Assembly (NCBI GenBank): GCA_021613335.1
Contig: JAJTWR010000465.1
Span: 187,501-251,500, forward strand
DNA length: 64,000 nt
From: Whitmania pigra
Lineage: Eukaryota; Annelida; Clitellata; Hirudinida; Haemopidae
Direction of reading: 5' to 3'
Part shown: one piece after another, positions 33,516 to 64,000 of the stretch
Layout of the letters: every line of letters begins with the position of its first letter
How positions within the stretch are numbered: the stretch's first letter is position 1
The notes under the pieces: generated by a model
What the model saw: only the letters and a program-made list of their open reading frames with translations
Database searches by the model: none
Told to the model about the DNA's origin: nothing
Translations under genes and position numbers: made by a program

Positions 33516-33866
33516 TTATGATTCGCAGGCAGATCGGATGTCTATCGGTGCTTCATTTCTTATATAACCTTTTTGAAATAAAATTGGGTTTATTATAATT
33601 GATTATACAAATAATTTCAATTTGTTTAAATTAAAAATTAATTAAATTAATAATTCAAAAGTGAAACATGCATCTCTATCTGATTGATGAGTTATCAACT
33701 AACGAACGACCGGGAACTAACTTGCAATTTCGAAACTACGTTGAATGGAATTCAAAGAACTTTCAGGTGCATGCCTCTTGTGTGGAATGAGGAATGAATT
33801 GGCAACTGTAAACAGGAGAAGTAACATAACAAAATGCAGAAAGAATAACAATTTTGACGACTTCAT
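33516..33866 (-). CDS. Secreted FLIPH-type peptide precursor B
   Basis: Small gene found by splice signals. The coding exon 33866-33722 starts ATG and encodes 48 aa: signal peptide MKSSKLLFFLHFVMLLLLFT-VANS, then directly FLIPHKR, then HAPESSLNSIQRSFEIA, ending at donor GTTAGT. Its 5' UTR appears to start at an acceptor (TTTTCAG, 33917), so an upstream noncoding exon is likely. A second exon at 33568-33516 joins in phase (SYIRNEAPIDIRSACES, stop). It may correspond to the DEPVFVLRGG exon of precursor A. Another open segment at about 33376-33300 (ETLECQVKFLERMKAPEE) could be an alternative last exon but does not join in phase. Signal peptide plus dibasic KR suggests a neuropeptide or hormone precursor releasing FLIPH. 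Family unknown to me. Confidence 0.65.
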
Positions 33867-34656
33867 TGCAATACTTTTATTTCTTATTTTGCTTTCCGTT
33901 CCGACTTTTGATTAAATCTGAAAATTAAAATTTCAAGCATAAATATTTCGTGAATAAGAGTATGGTTTCGATTTGTGTATTTGGCACAGTTAAAACCGTA
34001 TGCAGCTTCGACATTTGAACGCACTTTAATTCTCAAAGACAAACCTTCAAATCAGAAGTTCTTTTAAATCCGAAAAGTTCGGCAAAAATGACTCAAATTA
34101 AGCTCGTTTTGGGGATCCGTAGGGACTGTTTTAACCACACACAAACACCCCATGCTGTCTTTCATATACGTTAGGTGTAGGTGGATGACTAATTGTTTGT
34201 TAAACCTCGACCAAGAGATGATTCTTGAATTTTTAATCGAGGTCGAACTTTCTCGTGAAATGCTGTTAGTCATTAGACATTCAATTGAGTCTATTTTAAG
34301 AAATGGAAACACCGATGGTTGAAAGGTTTTATTGGCGCTGTGTGGTTGTTCAGGCTGATGAACGTGTTAACTAAGGCTTCATCTCGCAACTGGCCATGCA
34401 AACTCCAAAGTGGATTCATCCAGAATTCCTTCGGGGATAAATAAATCTCTTATCCATTCCTTCTTCACTCACCATGAAATTCACCAACAAACGTGTTTAT
34501 TTAACGTCACATCACGCCTGGCAGAGCTGTGTCAACGATCATGCTTTCATTAGCAATTTATCTGCCAGTAATGATGTTGACTGTTAATCCTCTCAGTGGA
34601 ACCTCTGGAAGCAATAACTAATGAGCCGAGAATGAAACCGCAAATAAGGAGTTTCC

Positions 34657-34711
34657 TTAAAAGGAGAGCGTGAGTCAGCTTAATCAGTCGAAACTGAATC
34701 AGCCACTGAAG
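34657..34711 (+). promoter_or_regulatory. Likely promoter and noncoding first exon of precursor A
   Basis: TTAAAAGG (34657-34664) lies about 25-30 bp before an initiator-like AATCAGTCG. The stretch then ends in a strong donor CTGAAG|GTGAGG at 34711. This fits a TATA-type promoter and leader exon spliced to the acceptor at 35338. Inferred from sequence only. Confidence 0.45.
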
Positions 34712-35343
34712 GTGAGGTCCTGAAATGGCTTCAATGTTTAAAATAGTGCCTCAATTACTTGTAAACTCTTATTGTCACTTTCGTGCTCAAAAGTTTTGAC
34801 TGCACATATTCTTACGACTTTGTACTCAAAGAGCTTTGTATTCACAGCTGTATCGACGAGCACGCTTACATTAGCAATTGAGTTTTGTATTCAAAGTCAT
34901 AAGATTGTTAGTATTCGTGCTGTCGTAGACAATGCCTTCAACTCATGAAGCAGTTTCATATGACCTCAGATTTAGAACTTCTTAGAAGAATTAGATTCAT
35001 CTGAACTTAGATTACGTGATTTAGTCAAGTATGCCTCTTATTGTGACGAAATTCAGTCGTCATTGTCAGTTCTTGAGTTATAAATTCGTAGATAATGTAA
35101 TTAATTCAGAAACTTTCGCCTACAAGCTGATGTGATTATGCAAAATATACAATTCATATGTAATTTATTCAATTTTGGACATCTGTAAAACAGCTTCGAA
35201 TAAAAATATCTTCCCATGACTTTCACATTCTTAGCGTAAATGACTTGTTTTGTTGTGCTGAATTAATGAAATAATTATATTACATCATAACATTATTAAT
35301 AATATTAGTACAATTACATTTATTTCGAATTTTATCAGCGAAA

Positions 35344-36267
35344 ATGAACTTCAAAACCTCAGCTGTTGTCTTCACCCTCTTTCTTCTCACCATCTCAACC
35401 GATGCATTCCTAATTCCCCACAAGAGAGTTCAAGGACAAGGTTAAACTTATTATTAACAATAATTGTAATCGCATTATTATAATTAACATTAGCAGTAAT
35501 AAATAAATAAATAAATATGTTTCATCTTCGAAATAATTTGGAATATTGTAATCCTTCGATGTGCTGACTAAGGAAGATTTCTTGGAATCGAACGAAACTT
35601 TCTTCGAAAGTTGAACTCATGCTCTCGAGATTTCTAAGAATTGATCAAAAAAATACGACAACAACGATAGTGGTAGTGATAGTGATAATGAATGCTATTA
35701 TAGCGGCCGTTAATTGTGATTTTAGTTGTTTATTTTTTAATAAACTATAATAGCAAAAGTTTTTTTTAATTATAATAATTTGGTTTGATTATGGTTCTGA
35801 TTAGCATTAAAATTTCAGCTACCTAATTTTAATTTTCTTAACTCTCTTTGAAACCCATTTTAGCTTCAACAAGCTTCGACGAACCAGTATTTGTGCTCAG
35901 GGGAGGAAAATTTGTGCAAGTTCCCGATGAAGGTTAGAGTAGTTAACTAATTAAAAGCGCCTTTTACGATGCATTGCAAAAGTATAAAATTCAGTGCAAT
36001 TTAATTACAATTATTTTATTTAGGTTTCAACTTATAACTAAATATTTTTAAATTTCATTTTACTTAGATTACCTATTAATGTAACATTTCTTCTTGCTTA
36101 GAAATTTATAAAAAAGACAGTAATTAGATTCAATAGTTGATGTTACTTTAGATTCCTCTTACTTTCCTTTTACTGAGTCTATAATGTCAATAAAATATGA
36201 ATTTTTTGCAGTCATTTACGAGGCCCTCACTCATGCAGTCGAGAACTTCTGTCACCAACAACCTTGA
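35344..36267 (+). CDS. Secreted FLIPH-type peptide precursor A
   Basis: Three coding exons join in phase to a 73-aa protein: 35344-35440, 35864-35932, 36212-36267. Exon 1 gives the signal peptide MNFKTSAVVFTLFLLTISTDA, then FLIPHKR and VQGQ. Exon 2 gives STSFDEPVFVLRGGKFVQVPDE. Exon 3 gives VIYEALTHAVENFCHQQP and a TGA. All introns are GT-AG. The first exon opens at acceptor TTATCAG (35337-35338), five bases before the ATG, so a noncoding leader exon is implied. The same FLIPHKR directly after a signal peptide is seen in the neighbouring minus-strand gene. Likely a processed secreted peptide (cleavage at KR); one Cys could allow dimers. I know no named family for it. Confidence 0.8.
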
Positions 36268-36744
36268 AAAATAACGACATTTTCAACAATATTCAATATT
36301 CGACTTTAAATATGTAAATTACAACTTACAAATGTATTTAAACATGTAAGCAATGTGATCAAATACATCGGTTTTCTTTCAAACAACATCAAAAGCAGTA
36401 TCGACTTATTATTTATATGTACCATTTGTACCTAGATTACGCCTGCAATCTAGAGTTATTTTAAATGGTTCAAATAAAACAGATTAAATCAGATTTCACA
36501 ATTCGTGACTTCAGATTGAAAAAAATACATTTCCATCCACTGACTTTGTTCATGTTCGTTGAACGTTCTCGAAATAAAGTAATTCACCATGTCGTAGTGA
36601 CAGCTTATTACCCCAAACGTGGACGACACACCTTACAAACCACCCATTTAATGAGCAGTCATAAGGTAAGTTTGGTCGACGTCAATAACATTATTTATTA
36701 TCATAATCACCATCTTTTGTCAAATAAATAATTAACCCACCTGA

Positions 36745-36891
36745 AGACATGTTTACCAGGACAACTACCCAACTCACGACTCCATATTCCACAATTATCA
36801 CCTGCAACACTCCAACACCACCCAAACTCCTCAATGTGATCAACCTTTGATCATCACCTCAACCCAACTTGCTGCCTCCAGATTCGAATCC

Positions 36892-36934
<43 letters not shown>

Positions 36935-37010
36935 CACGCAAAAACAACTTCTGCCCTTGTAAGTAACCTATTTCTCTCTTGTCCAGACTATTGCAACTCT
37001 TTTTGTGGCA
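36745..37010 (+). mobile_element. Short LINE relic with (AATC)n array
   Basis: 36940-37010 encodes TTSALVSNLFLSCPDYCNSF...GTS, the same region of the same LINE family as 8248-8330 (TSALARGLVFSRQDYNNSL). A perfect AATC array (about 36893-36934) precedes it. 37011-37580 shows no clear gene. Confidence 0.6.
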
Positions 37011-37580
37011 CTTCTTACACATTAACATCACAATCATCATCAAAACCATCGTTAGTATTATTATTATCCATAAATTCGAAAAATTTGGTAATAACAATAA
37101 CAAAAATAATAATAATAAAAGAATTTGACTCCAACTCAGAAACATTTGAAAAAGTAAGAAATTCTCAAAAAACTTTTAATAGGCAGAAGTTTTAAAGCAC
37201 TTGTGAAGAAGAAATAATGCACAACAAATCATCCCCGATATACAAAAAGACGTTAAAAACGGATACAAAACTTAAATACGTCCGAAAAGATTGCATAGAA
37301 CTGAGAAAGCAGTGGAAAGTCCAATCGTTCTACGTTCGAAGGAGAATTGGTTGACAAAACAAACGTTTAGATATTTATAAAAAACAATTAAAAAAATGAC
37401 TGAGTAAGAAGAACATGTACAAAACCATAGTGCAGCTCAATGAGGTAATCAACATGATGTACAAACACATAAGGAAAGAAAGCACCTAGATCCTCCGAAT
37501 ATACATATTTGCTAATACCATGGAGAAAAAACTCGATTGTGACTGTAAATAAAAGTAAAAATCCTTGCGAGTCAACTCAT

Positions 37581-57590
<20,010 letters not shown>

Positions 57591-60020
57591 TTTGACTTGG
57601 AGACTTAAAAATCGACTAGTTAATGTGCATTTCACAGATCACCATCATCATCCGAACTTATCTCAGCAACCACAACCCGCTCGAAACTCGAGTCACTCAA
57701 ACTTGGGCGTCTGCGAGAAATACCGCTATTTAAAATGGAGGTGGCGCTGATGTGCGCAGTTATAGAATCAATGGATCCGTATCGAATGTCGCTCGTGCAT
57801 GCGTCCCGTCGGAATTTACATTTTTAATTTAATTCAATTTAAATAATAATTTCAATAATACATCTCACTTTAAAGCCATATCAACATATCCCCGTGTAAA
57901 GCTTAATAACCTGGCCTTGTACTTTATGGGATTTTCTTATTTAATCAAAGCTTAAAATCAAAGTTAATTATTTGATGAACAAAAATTTATGATTTTGCCG
58001 CCATCAGATTTATCACAGCAACAATCGACAGGCTAATCATGTTCGATTTTATTTGAAGCACCAACGTATCCTAATCGCCCTACAGTTTATGTGAATTATC
58101 TGTGATTTATTGAAATGATATTAATAGGGTAAAGATAATTTACAAACTTAAAGTCTAAATCGTAAGCCGTTCTTTAGTATATCTGCAAAAACTCAAAAAA
58201 AAGATATTCAAATAATTTATTTATTCATACTACTTTTTCATTAAAAATCGTTCTGACACTGTCTGGAAAACAAATACCAATAAAGTCTACTTTCTACAGA
58301 AGAACAATTTTTATCTTGCATTCTGCAATTTTTGAGAATGGAAGTTCAAAATATTTTCGTCTGTTACACAATGTCATTTTTAAGGATGAATATGAAAACG
58401 AGAATTGTCGGGAGTGATTTTTTTTGTTAGCTGTGTCCACCTCTAAATCCACCCACCTGTTCCCCTCCTTCCCAAAGTGTTCTAGATCCGCCCTTGGCGG
58501 TGATGTAAACTAAGTCGGTTCCATATCACATCAGAAATCTAGAAAAGCCAATTTTGTTGGTCAAGCTTTTGAAGTGGTAAAGGTGATGTCACTAGGGTTG
58601 GTGCGGTAAACTTACGGCAACCGCAAATCTGACCGATCAAAAATTGGTCTGACAGATTTGAGTTCATACTCAGTTGAGTTTTACCTGCTCATGTTTTTTC
58701 TCGAATGTTAAAAGCAATAAAGGGTGTCAACATCGAAAAATATAAAGATTAAGATTTTGGTGTCACCTCTGAAATAGTGTCACCCACCTAACGCCACTGG
58801 TCAAGGTACTCATGTTACAAAACATATGAAGACTATATTAAGTTTTTTTTTGAACGGCGAAGCACTCGCGAATTTTATCTTCAATTGCGGATGTAATTTT
58901 TTTGTCAGAATGGTTGGTAGGGTTTAAGCAGTTCGTTGATTGATGAGTTTATGTTGCGAGATTGTGTTGATAGAAAAGAAGAGCAAGCTGAGTCATCCGT
59001 CTGATCATCAGATCCTCAGTCCCATCCCCTGAGAGCGTAAGGATTCAGGGCCGATGGGGCCAATCCTCGGAAGATCTCCATCAAGAGTTTCAAAAATAAT
59101 GTTATTAGACAATAAGTTTGATAACAAATATTTTGTTATATCAAGACAAGGTCTGAATTTGCATTCTGTAAAAGATGGCCGCTTGTTTATGGTAAAGTGC
59201 TCAGCTCAAATCCGAGCCTGCTTGGAGAAACTTAGAACTGCCTTATATCTTCAAAGTGTCTCTGGAGAAGGATTTGTTATAGAATAACACACATAAAAAC
59301 GAAACATTAGAGATTTGATAAGCAATTGTGTCCCTGGTGAAATCGTATAACTTATTTTATCGAGATTGTTAAGGATTTGACATTTATTACATTGAAAAAT
59401 ATAAAAAATATTAGTTAATTGCAATCAATGTCATTTATCTGATTTTGTCAAGGATAAAAAATGCTTCTTGTAGGATTTTATAAACAAAACGACGCTAACA
59501 AAAACATTATTGAAATTGACTGAAGCCCAAATTCTTCAAATTGCGGAAACTAAGCGCGGGTCCCTTTTTAATACTAATACAGCTTTTATCGGGAAGTCGA
59601 AATGAGTGTAACTTATATAATTTTGACACATACAAATTTTTAAAATATCTATTTTTATTCCGCTGTTTCTTATTTTTTGTTTTGTTTTTCACAAAACATA
59701 AATATTCGGTAAAGGGGCTCAATGAGCGAATTCAAAATAATTCATGAATGATCGAGGTATTTAATCCGCAAAATAAAAGTAATTTTTGTTACTTCGGCAG
59801 GCGAGGATTTTTTCCTGAATTGTTTGTGATTATTATATATTGTTATTATTTTAGTAACCGCCGTTAAAAGCCGTAAATTTTCTATGCGAGACAAAATTAC
59901 ATTTAGGGGAACGTGAATTCATGCTTTTAAACACTTATATGATTATAAAGTGTACAGACTGAGCCACTGAAAGTTGTTTTGGATGATATATAAAGCTCTA
60001 ATATTTTAATAGATTCAAGA
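57591..60020. other. Intergenic promoter region between LRP and FAM13; transposon ends
   Basis: The two genes start divergently about 2.4 kb apart. Inside, 58440-58510 (CCACCCACCTG...CTAGATCCGCCC) and 58735-58801 (GTGTCACCC...AACGCCACTGG) look like DNA-transposon scraps; CAGTGGCGTTAGG on the minus strand resembles a hAT-type terminus. An open frame at 59054-59287 (77 aa, ISRQGLNLHSVKDGRLFMVK) has no recognised family and no splice link that I trust. Confidence 0.4.
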
Positions 60021-63000
60021 ATGTCAAAAGATAAAAACCAAAAATACTTTGGTGTCAGTTTGTCAGAAATCACCAAGAGAGAGGGATCTCTCATTCCAAA
60101 TATAATTTGCAAGCTCATAAATTATCTGCTTAGAAATGGTTTGTTTTTGTTTTGTTGTATTTTGTGTAATTCAAATGTGTTAGGGACGAGATCATAACAA
60201 TATGTGTGCCCATCAAAAGGTCTCGAAGAAGAGGGAATATTCCGAATAAATGGAAGTACCAAGACTGTGGAGAAGTTGATGAGTCAGTTTGACAAGAAAG
60301 GTGATGCTGATCTGAGCAATGTTTCTGAACCTGCCGCAATTGCCAGTCTTCTCAAGCAGTACCTCAGAGATCTTCCAGATACACTTATTCCTGCCAACAT
60401 GACTCAAAGTTTTGTTGCCACTCAAGAAGGTATGTCGTCAGTCACTTGATGTTGTGATCGGTTTTTATTCATTACCGTTTCTAAAACTGAATTAGTCATG
60501 CAATTTTTTATAAATATGTTTCCCTATTAAAAATGTATCTTTGGATCAGAATTAATTATTGATTTATTATAATAATTATTAAAAGGGGACCATTGGTTTA
60601 TCTAAAATTGAATAGACCTAAATGTATGACTCAATACTAAAGATATCAATGAAGGCTATTGATGACATGTCTTTAAATGCTGACAAAGGTGTTAAAGCAT
60701 CTGTAAGGTGTGATTGACAAGCGTATCAATGCTTGACATGTCCGGTTGATATTTGAAGATGATATTTGCATGGAGCCAATCTTTTGAATGCTTTGTGTAT
60801 TTGAATAGGATGCTAAGGCACTTTTTAATCACTTTTTAAACTTGTCTAGCACACTCATCTGAGGCAGCGCAGACCGAGTTGTGAACACTCATCTTCACAG
60901 TAAATCTGTGTGCCAATTATTCATTAATAAAATAATATAAGCTCTCTAGTAGGAGTTAATATGAATTAATGTCAAATACCTTAATAGCTCACATGAAGGA
61001 CAGTAAGAACCTCTTGTCGAACTTGCGACATCTCGTGTCCGCTCTGCCGTCGGAAAACTTCCGAACCCTCAAGTACCTCGTGGCATTCCTCGTGTTGGCC
61101 TCGAAACAACATTCCTCTTCAAAGATGAATGTAAACGCTCTCTCCACAGTCTTTGGACCCAACATTTTCAAGTGATTATTGTTCTTAAAGTTGTTGCAGG
61201 TGATTTGATTGCAGAATTAGGAGATTAATTGGAATATTTTAAGATTGTATATGTATGCCGCTTGTTTCATTTTAAGTCTACTTGTATGTTGAAATAAGAA
61301 CTGAGGTGACAAATCACTTGCAACAACTGATTTCCATGCCATCTCTTAAGAAACAGCCACCATAAACTCGTTCATCTTGTCTTCAAGGTGCGGACCTGGG
61401 TTTGCAGGCTTGAAGGAGCAGGGAGTCACCAACTGCATCGTCCTACAGTTCATCACCAAGTACCAACAGATCTTCACCTCCCAAGAGGACGAACTCACTC
61501 CTTATGACGAGCACTTCACATTGGTTCGTTTTTAAATACTTCATTATATCTTTGCCTTGTAATTGCAATAAATTAATGAATAATTTGGTCATCACTAATT
61601 TTGATTATCGTAGTTTAATTGTGATTGAATTGTTTCTCTTAAATGAAATGGTCCTTATCAATGGTTTAATTATGTGATTGGATGAAATTTTATTGCTCAT
61701 GTTTATTGACGTTGATTAAAGTGTTGACATTCCTTAAGCTGTGAGCCACCACTTCAGGAAAATGCATTGTTATTTATTTGGATATTTATTTCTTACTATA
61801 CCTTGAATTTATTTCTGAGATCAGTCTGTTTTGTCAATTCCCAACAATATTTGTGAACAAATTCATAAATTTAACACTCTTCACTCGCCAATTATATATT
61901 AAATATAATATATAATGGATATTATACTATTCCTTGTTGTCATTGAGTGCTCAATATTGTAATTACTGCAAGATTGACTTGCAATTACCCTGCAATTAAA
62001 TGGCAACATTTACTGACTTTGATTCAGGATGGATTGATGGAGTTGCTAAAAAAAGACAGGCATTCGACGAAAGCCAAACACGACACCCCACTTAAAACTC
62101 TGACAGCTGTCAATAACGCCGCCATGAAGGTGCAACACGCGGGGACCAATCCAAGTTATCTACTGAATGCCAACAAAAAGTTCTCAACGATCAACAGCGA
62201 AGGTGACGGAATCAAAGAATCGCTCAACAAAAACCTCAACTCCAAAGAAAATGTAAATAAGATTGCCGATAATAAATATGCAAGACCGATGGCCAACGAG
62301 AAGTCCAGAGATGAAAATTACATCACAGCCATCCCGTTATTAGCCAACAGCAAAAGGAGGTGAGTTATTAATTATTAATTTATTAATTACTTTGTTGCAA
62401 TCTTTACCATGTATGTATGTACCATTGTTAAAAAGTTTATGGTCGAGCCATGAATGTTAATGAAAATGGTGTAGATGGATGACTCGATTGATGAGCGGCA
62501 AACGAAGACTTGCTTATGTCATCAGCATGATGGTTACATCGATTGAGTTACTTTGTTTGAGTCCGTTGTTCATGAGAATTTCTTTTTCATTTTCTTAAGA
62601 GGCTCTCTTGAAAGTGAAGCAGTTGTCATGTCTGAAATGTGAGTGTTTCGGATGAAATTATTTCCAAATTATGTTATTCTGATCATCATTTATTGTTGCT
62701 TTTATGACTAACTACAAAAGATCTGCACGTGGCAAGTTTCAAAATGATTAAGTTGAATTCTGCGGCAAATGCAAGTCAGCTCTGAGATTCCTGCACCGAG
62801 GCAATAATGGCATCGGTTTTAATGTGTCGCATTCGTAATTCAACCATGGCTTGCTAAGTGCTTGTGGTGGTCTATAAATGAACTAAATTTTAAAATTTAC
62901 AAAAAACTAAAACCAGCAATAGCAAAACAAGCAAAGAGAATTTCTTATAAAGTGAATTACTGATTGCTATAGCAACTCTTATTTGAGCTTGATTTAATTG

Positions 63001-63220
63001 ATTTATTGCTTAATAAAATTTAATTTAGTAGGAATTACTTATTTTCATTAATTATTAATTAATTTGCAGACACTCATTAATGTTTATAAAACAATTAAGT
63101 TAATTAAAATCACACTCAGAGTCCTGTCTGAGATTGACAAAGTCATCATGAAGTACGTCTTCAACGAGTCTCCATCTGATGAAAGCTTAAGCGATGGTGA
63201 TGATGATGATGATGTTAAAG
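60021..63220 (+). CDS. FAM13-like: FAM13-type RhoGAP, 5' half
   Basis: Six exons join in phase: 60021-60138, 60220-60429, 60988-61171, 61388-61523, 62028-62359, 63120-63220 (about 360 aa; the gene continues past the window). The RhoGAP domain fills exons 1-4: KYFGVSLSEI, the arginine finger in EEEGIFRINGS, IASLLKQYLRDLPDTLIP, and KMNVNALSTVFGPNIF. GLKEQGVTNCIVLQFITKYQ follows, where FAM13 has GMKEQDLCNKIM. Exon 6 (LSEIDKVIMKYVF...SPSDESLSDG) resembles the FAM13 segment after the GAP domain (LLERTIRSAVEQHLF...SSEDSES). Exon 5 is a Lys/Asn-rich linker with no domain. A GAT run encodes DGDDDDD at the end of exon 6. The start ATG follows an acceptor-like AG, so a noncoding first exon is likely. 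63221-64000 is intron as far as I can see. Confidence 0.85.
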
Positions 63221-64000
63221 GTAACTTGTAACTATGCAACTTGTTTCAACTTGTTAACATCCAATAACTTGACATTACAATGTGTTCCGTAAGGCAAGCG
63301 TTGATTTTGGAAATGGGAAAAGAAAAATTAAATTATAAAAGATTAAAATAACAATATTAAATTAAAATATAAAAGATTAAATCTACAACCACTGTGCAAG
63401 ATGTGTCTAAATGCTTTAGACCTTCATTTTTAGAAAAGGGTGATTATGCATGGCATAGTGTGGTACTGCATGAAGCATGATACTTTCTGCCTTCAGGATG
63501 CATTATTAATTGAAGCTTAATGGCCATAATCATTATAATTAATGAGTAATAATTGCCATAATTAACCATAATAAACCTTGTTGTAGTTTCTCTGGGGACT
63601 AACATTGTAAATTCTTCAAAAGCACAGTGAGTTACTTTATTAATATTAAATAACTTTATTATTAAAAATATTTTTAGGATTTTTTTAAAAAACGTTTTAG
63701 CCACATTTTACTTTTTCACTCTGGAATTTGTTATTGTGAAAGCAAAGTGAAGTTGTAATTTTCATATTAATGCAATTAACTAAGTAATTGCCACAATGTA
63801 GAGCCCTGTGCCACAGCGATCCTGGTATATATCTAAACAGAGACTGCACATGTTCTCACAGTTAAAATATTACTGTGGGCCTTGCATTCATTCTGCTAAA
63901 TGTTTTGCAAATTTATAATTTAATGCCACTTGAGATTAAGCAGGACAATGCATTTTTTAAACTCACTGATTCATTCCTAATTTTCTGTTAGCCTCTCACA

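Noticed and set aside
59054..59287. 77-aa frame upstream of FAM13 as a first coding exon
   Set aside because: No donor that I trust links it in phase to the exon at 60021, and it does not resemble FAM13 N-termini.

Overview
This window reads as a eukaryotic, AT-rich invertebrate genome. It has short GT-AG introns, abundant GAT/ATT/AAC trinucleotide microsatellites, tRNA-derived SINEs, LINE and LTR relics, and protein families typical of bilaterians (semaphorin-5, receptor guanylyl cyclase, LRP5/6, FAM13, MNK). A lophotrochozoan, possibly an annelid such as a leech, is my best guess. That guess is inference, because nothing here is diagnostic of a species.

Layout, left to right. At 0.2-12.5 kb (+) lies the 3' part of a semaphorin-5 gene: 13 exons with all phases consistent, the end of the sema domain, a PSI domain, five TSP1 repeats, a transmembrane helix and a short tail. 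Its introns hold microsatellites, a LINE relic and a decayed LTR element. At 15.6-16.5 kb (-) is an intronless MNK-like kinase, probably a retrogene. At 17.0-26.6 kb (+) is a complete 21-exon receptor guanylyl cyclase of natriuretic-peptide-receptor type. One of its introns contains a young non-autonomous LTR retrotransposon with identical 309-bp LTRs and a SAP-like Gag ORF. At 27.7-30.9 kb lies a broken tandem copy of the cyclase: 5' exons with ruined intron-1 splice sites and a scrap of the last exon. Its middle is occupied by a SINE and an intronless minus-strand gene of unknown family that carries an in-frame UGA. At 31.4-32.6 kb (-) is an R2-like LINE relic.

At 33.5-36.3 kb there are two small, head-to-head, multi-exon genes for secreted peptides. 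Each has a signal peptide followed directly by FLIPHKR. I assembled them from splice signals, and they are the best candidate here for something undescribed.

At 37.6-57.6 kb (-) is a complete 18-exon LRP5/6/arrow-type Wnt co-receptor of about 1,809 aa. It has unusual features: no fourth EGF module, one PPPTP motif and an acidic insert. One intron holds a 985-bp foldback DNA transposon with a 9-bp target duplication, and the 10-kb first intron is full of microsatellites. At 60.0-63.2 kb (+), head-to-head with LRP, is the 5' half of a FAM13-type RhoGAP gene that runs off the window.

The large genes are independent signalling proteins (axon guidance, cGMP signalling, Wnt reception, Rho-GAP); nothing suggests they form one pathway. 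Exon coordinates come from splice consensus, reading phase and remembered family sequences. No alignment or transcript data were available.
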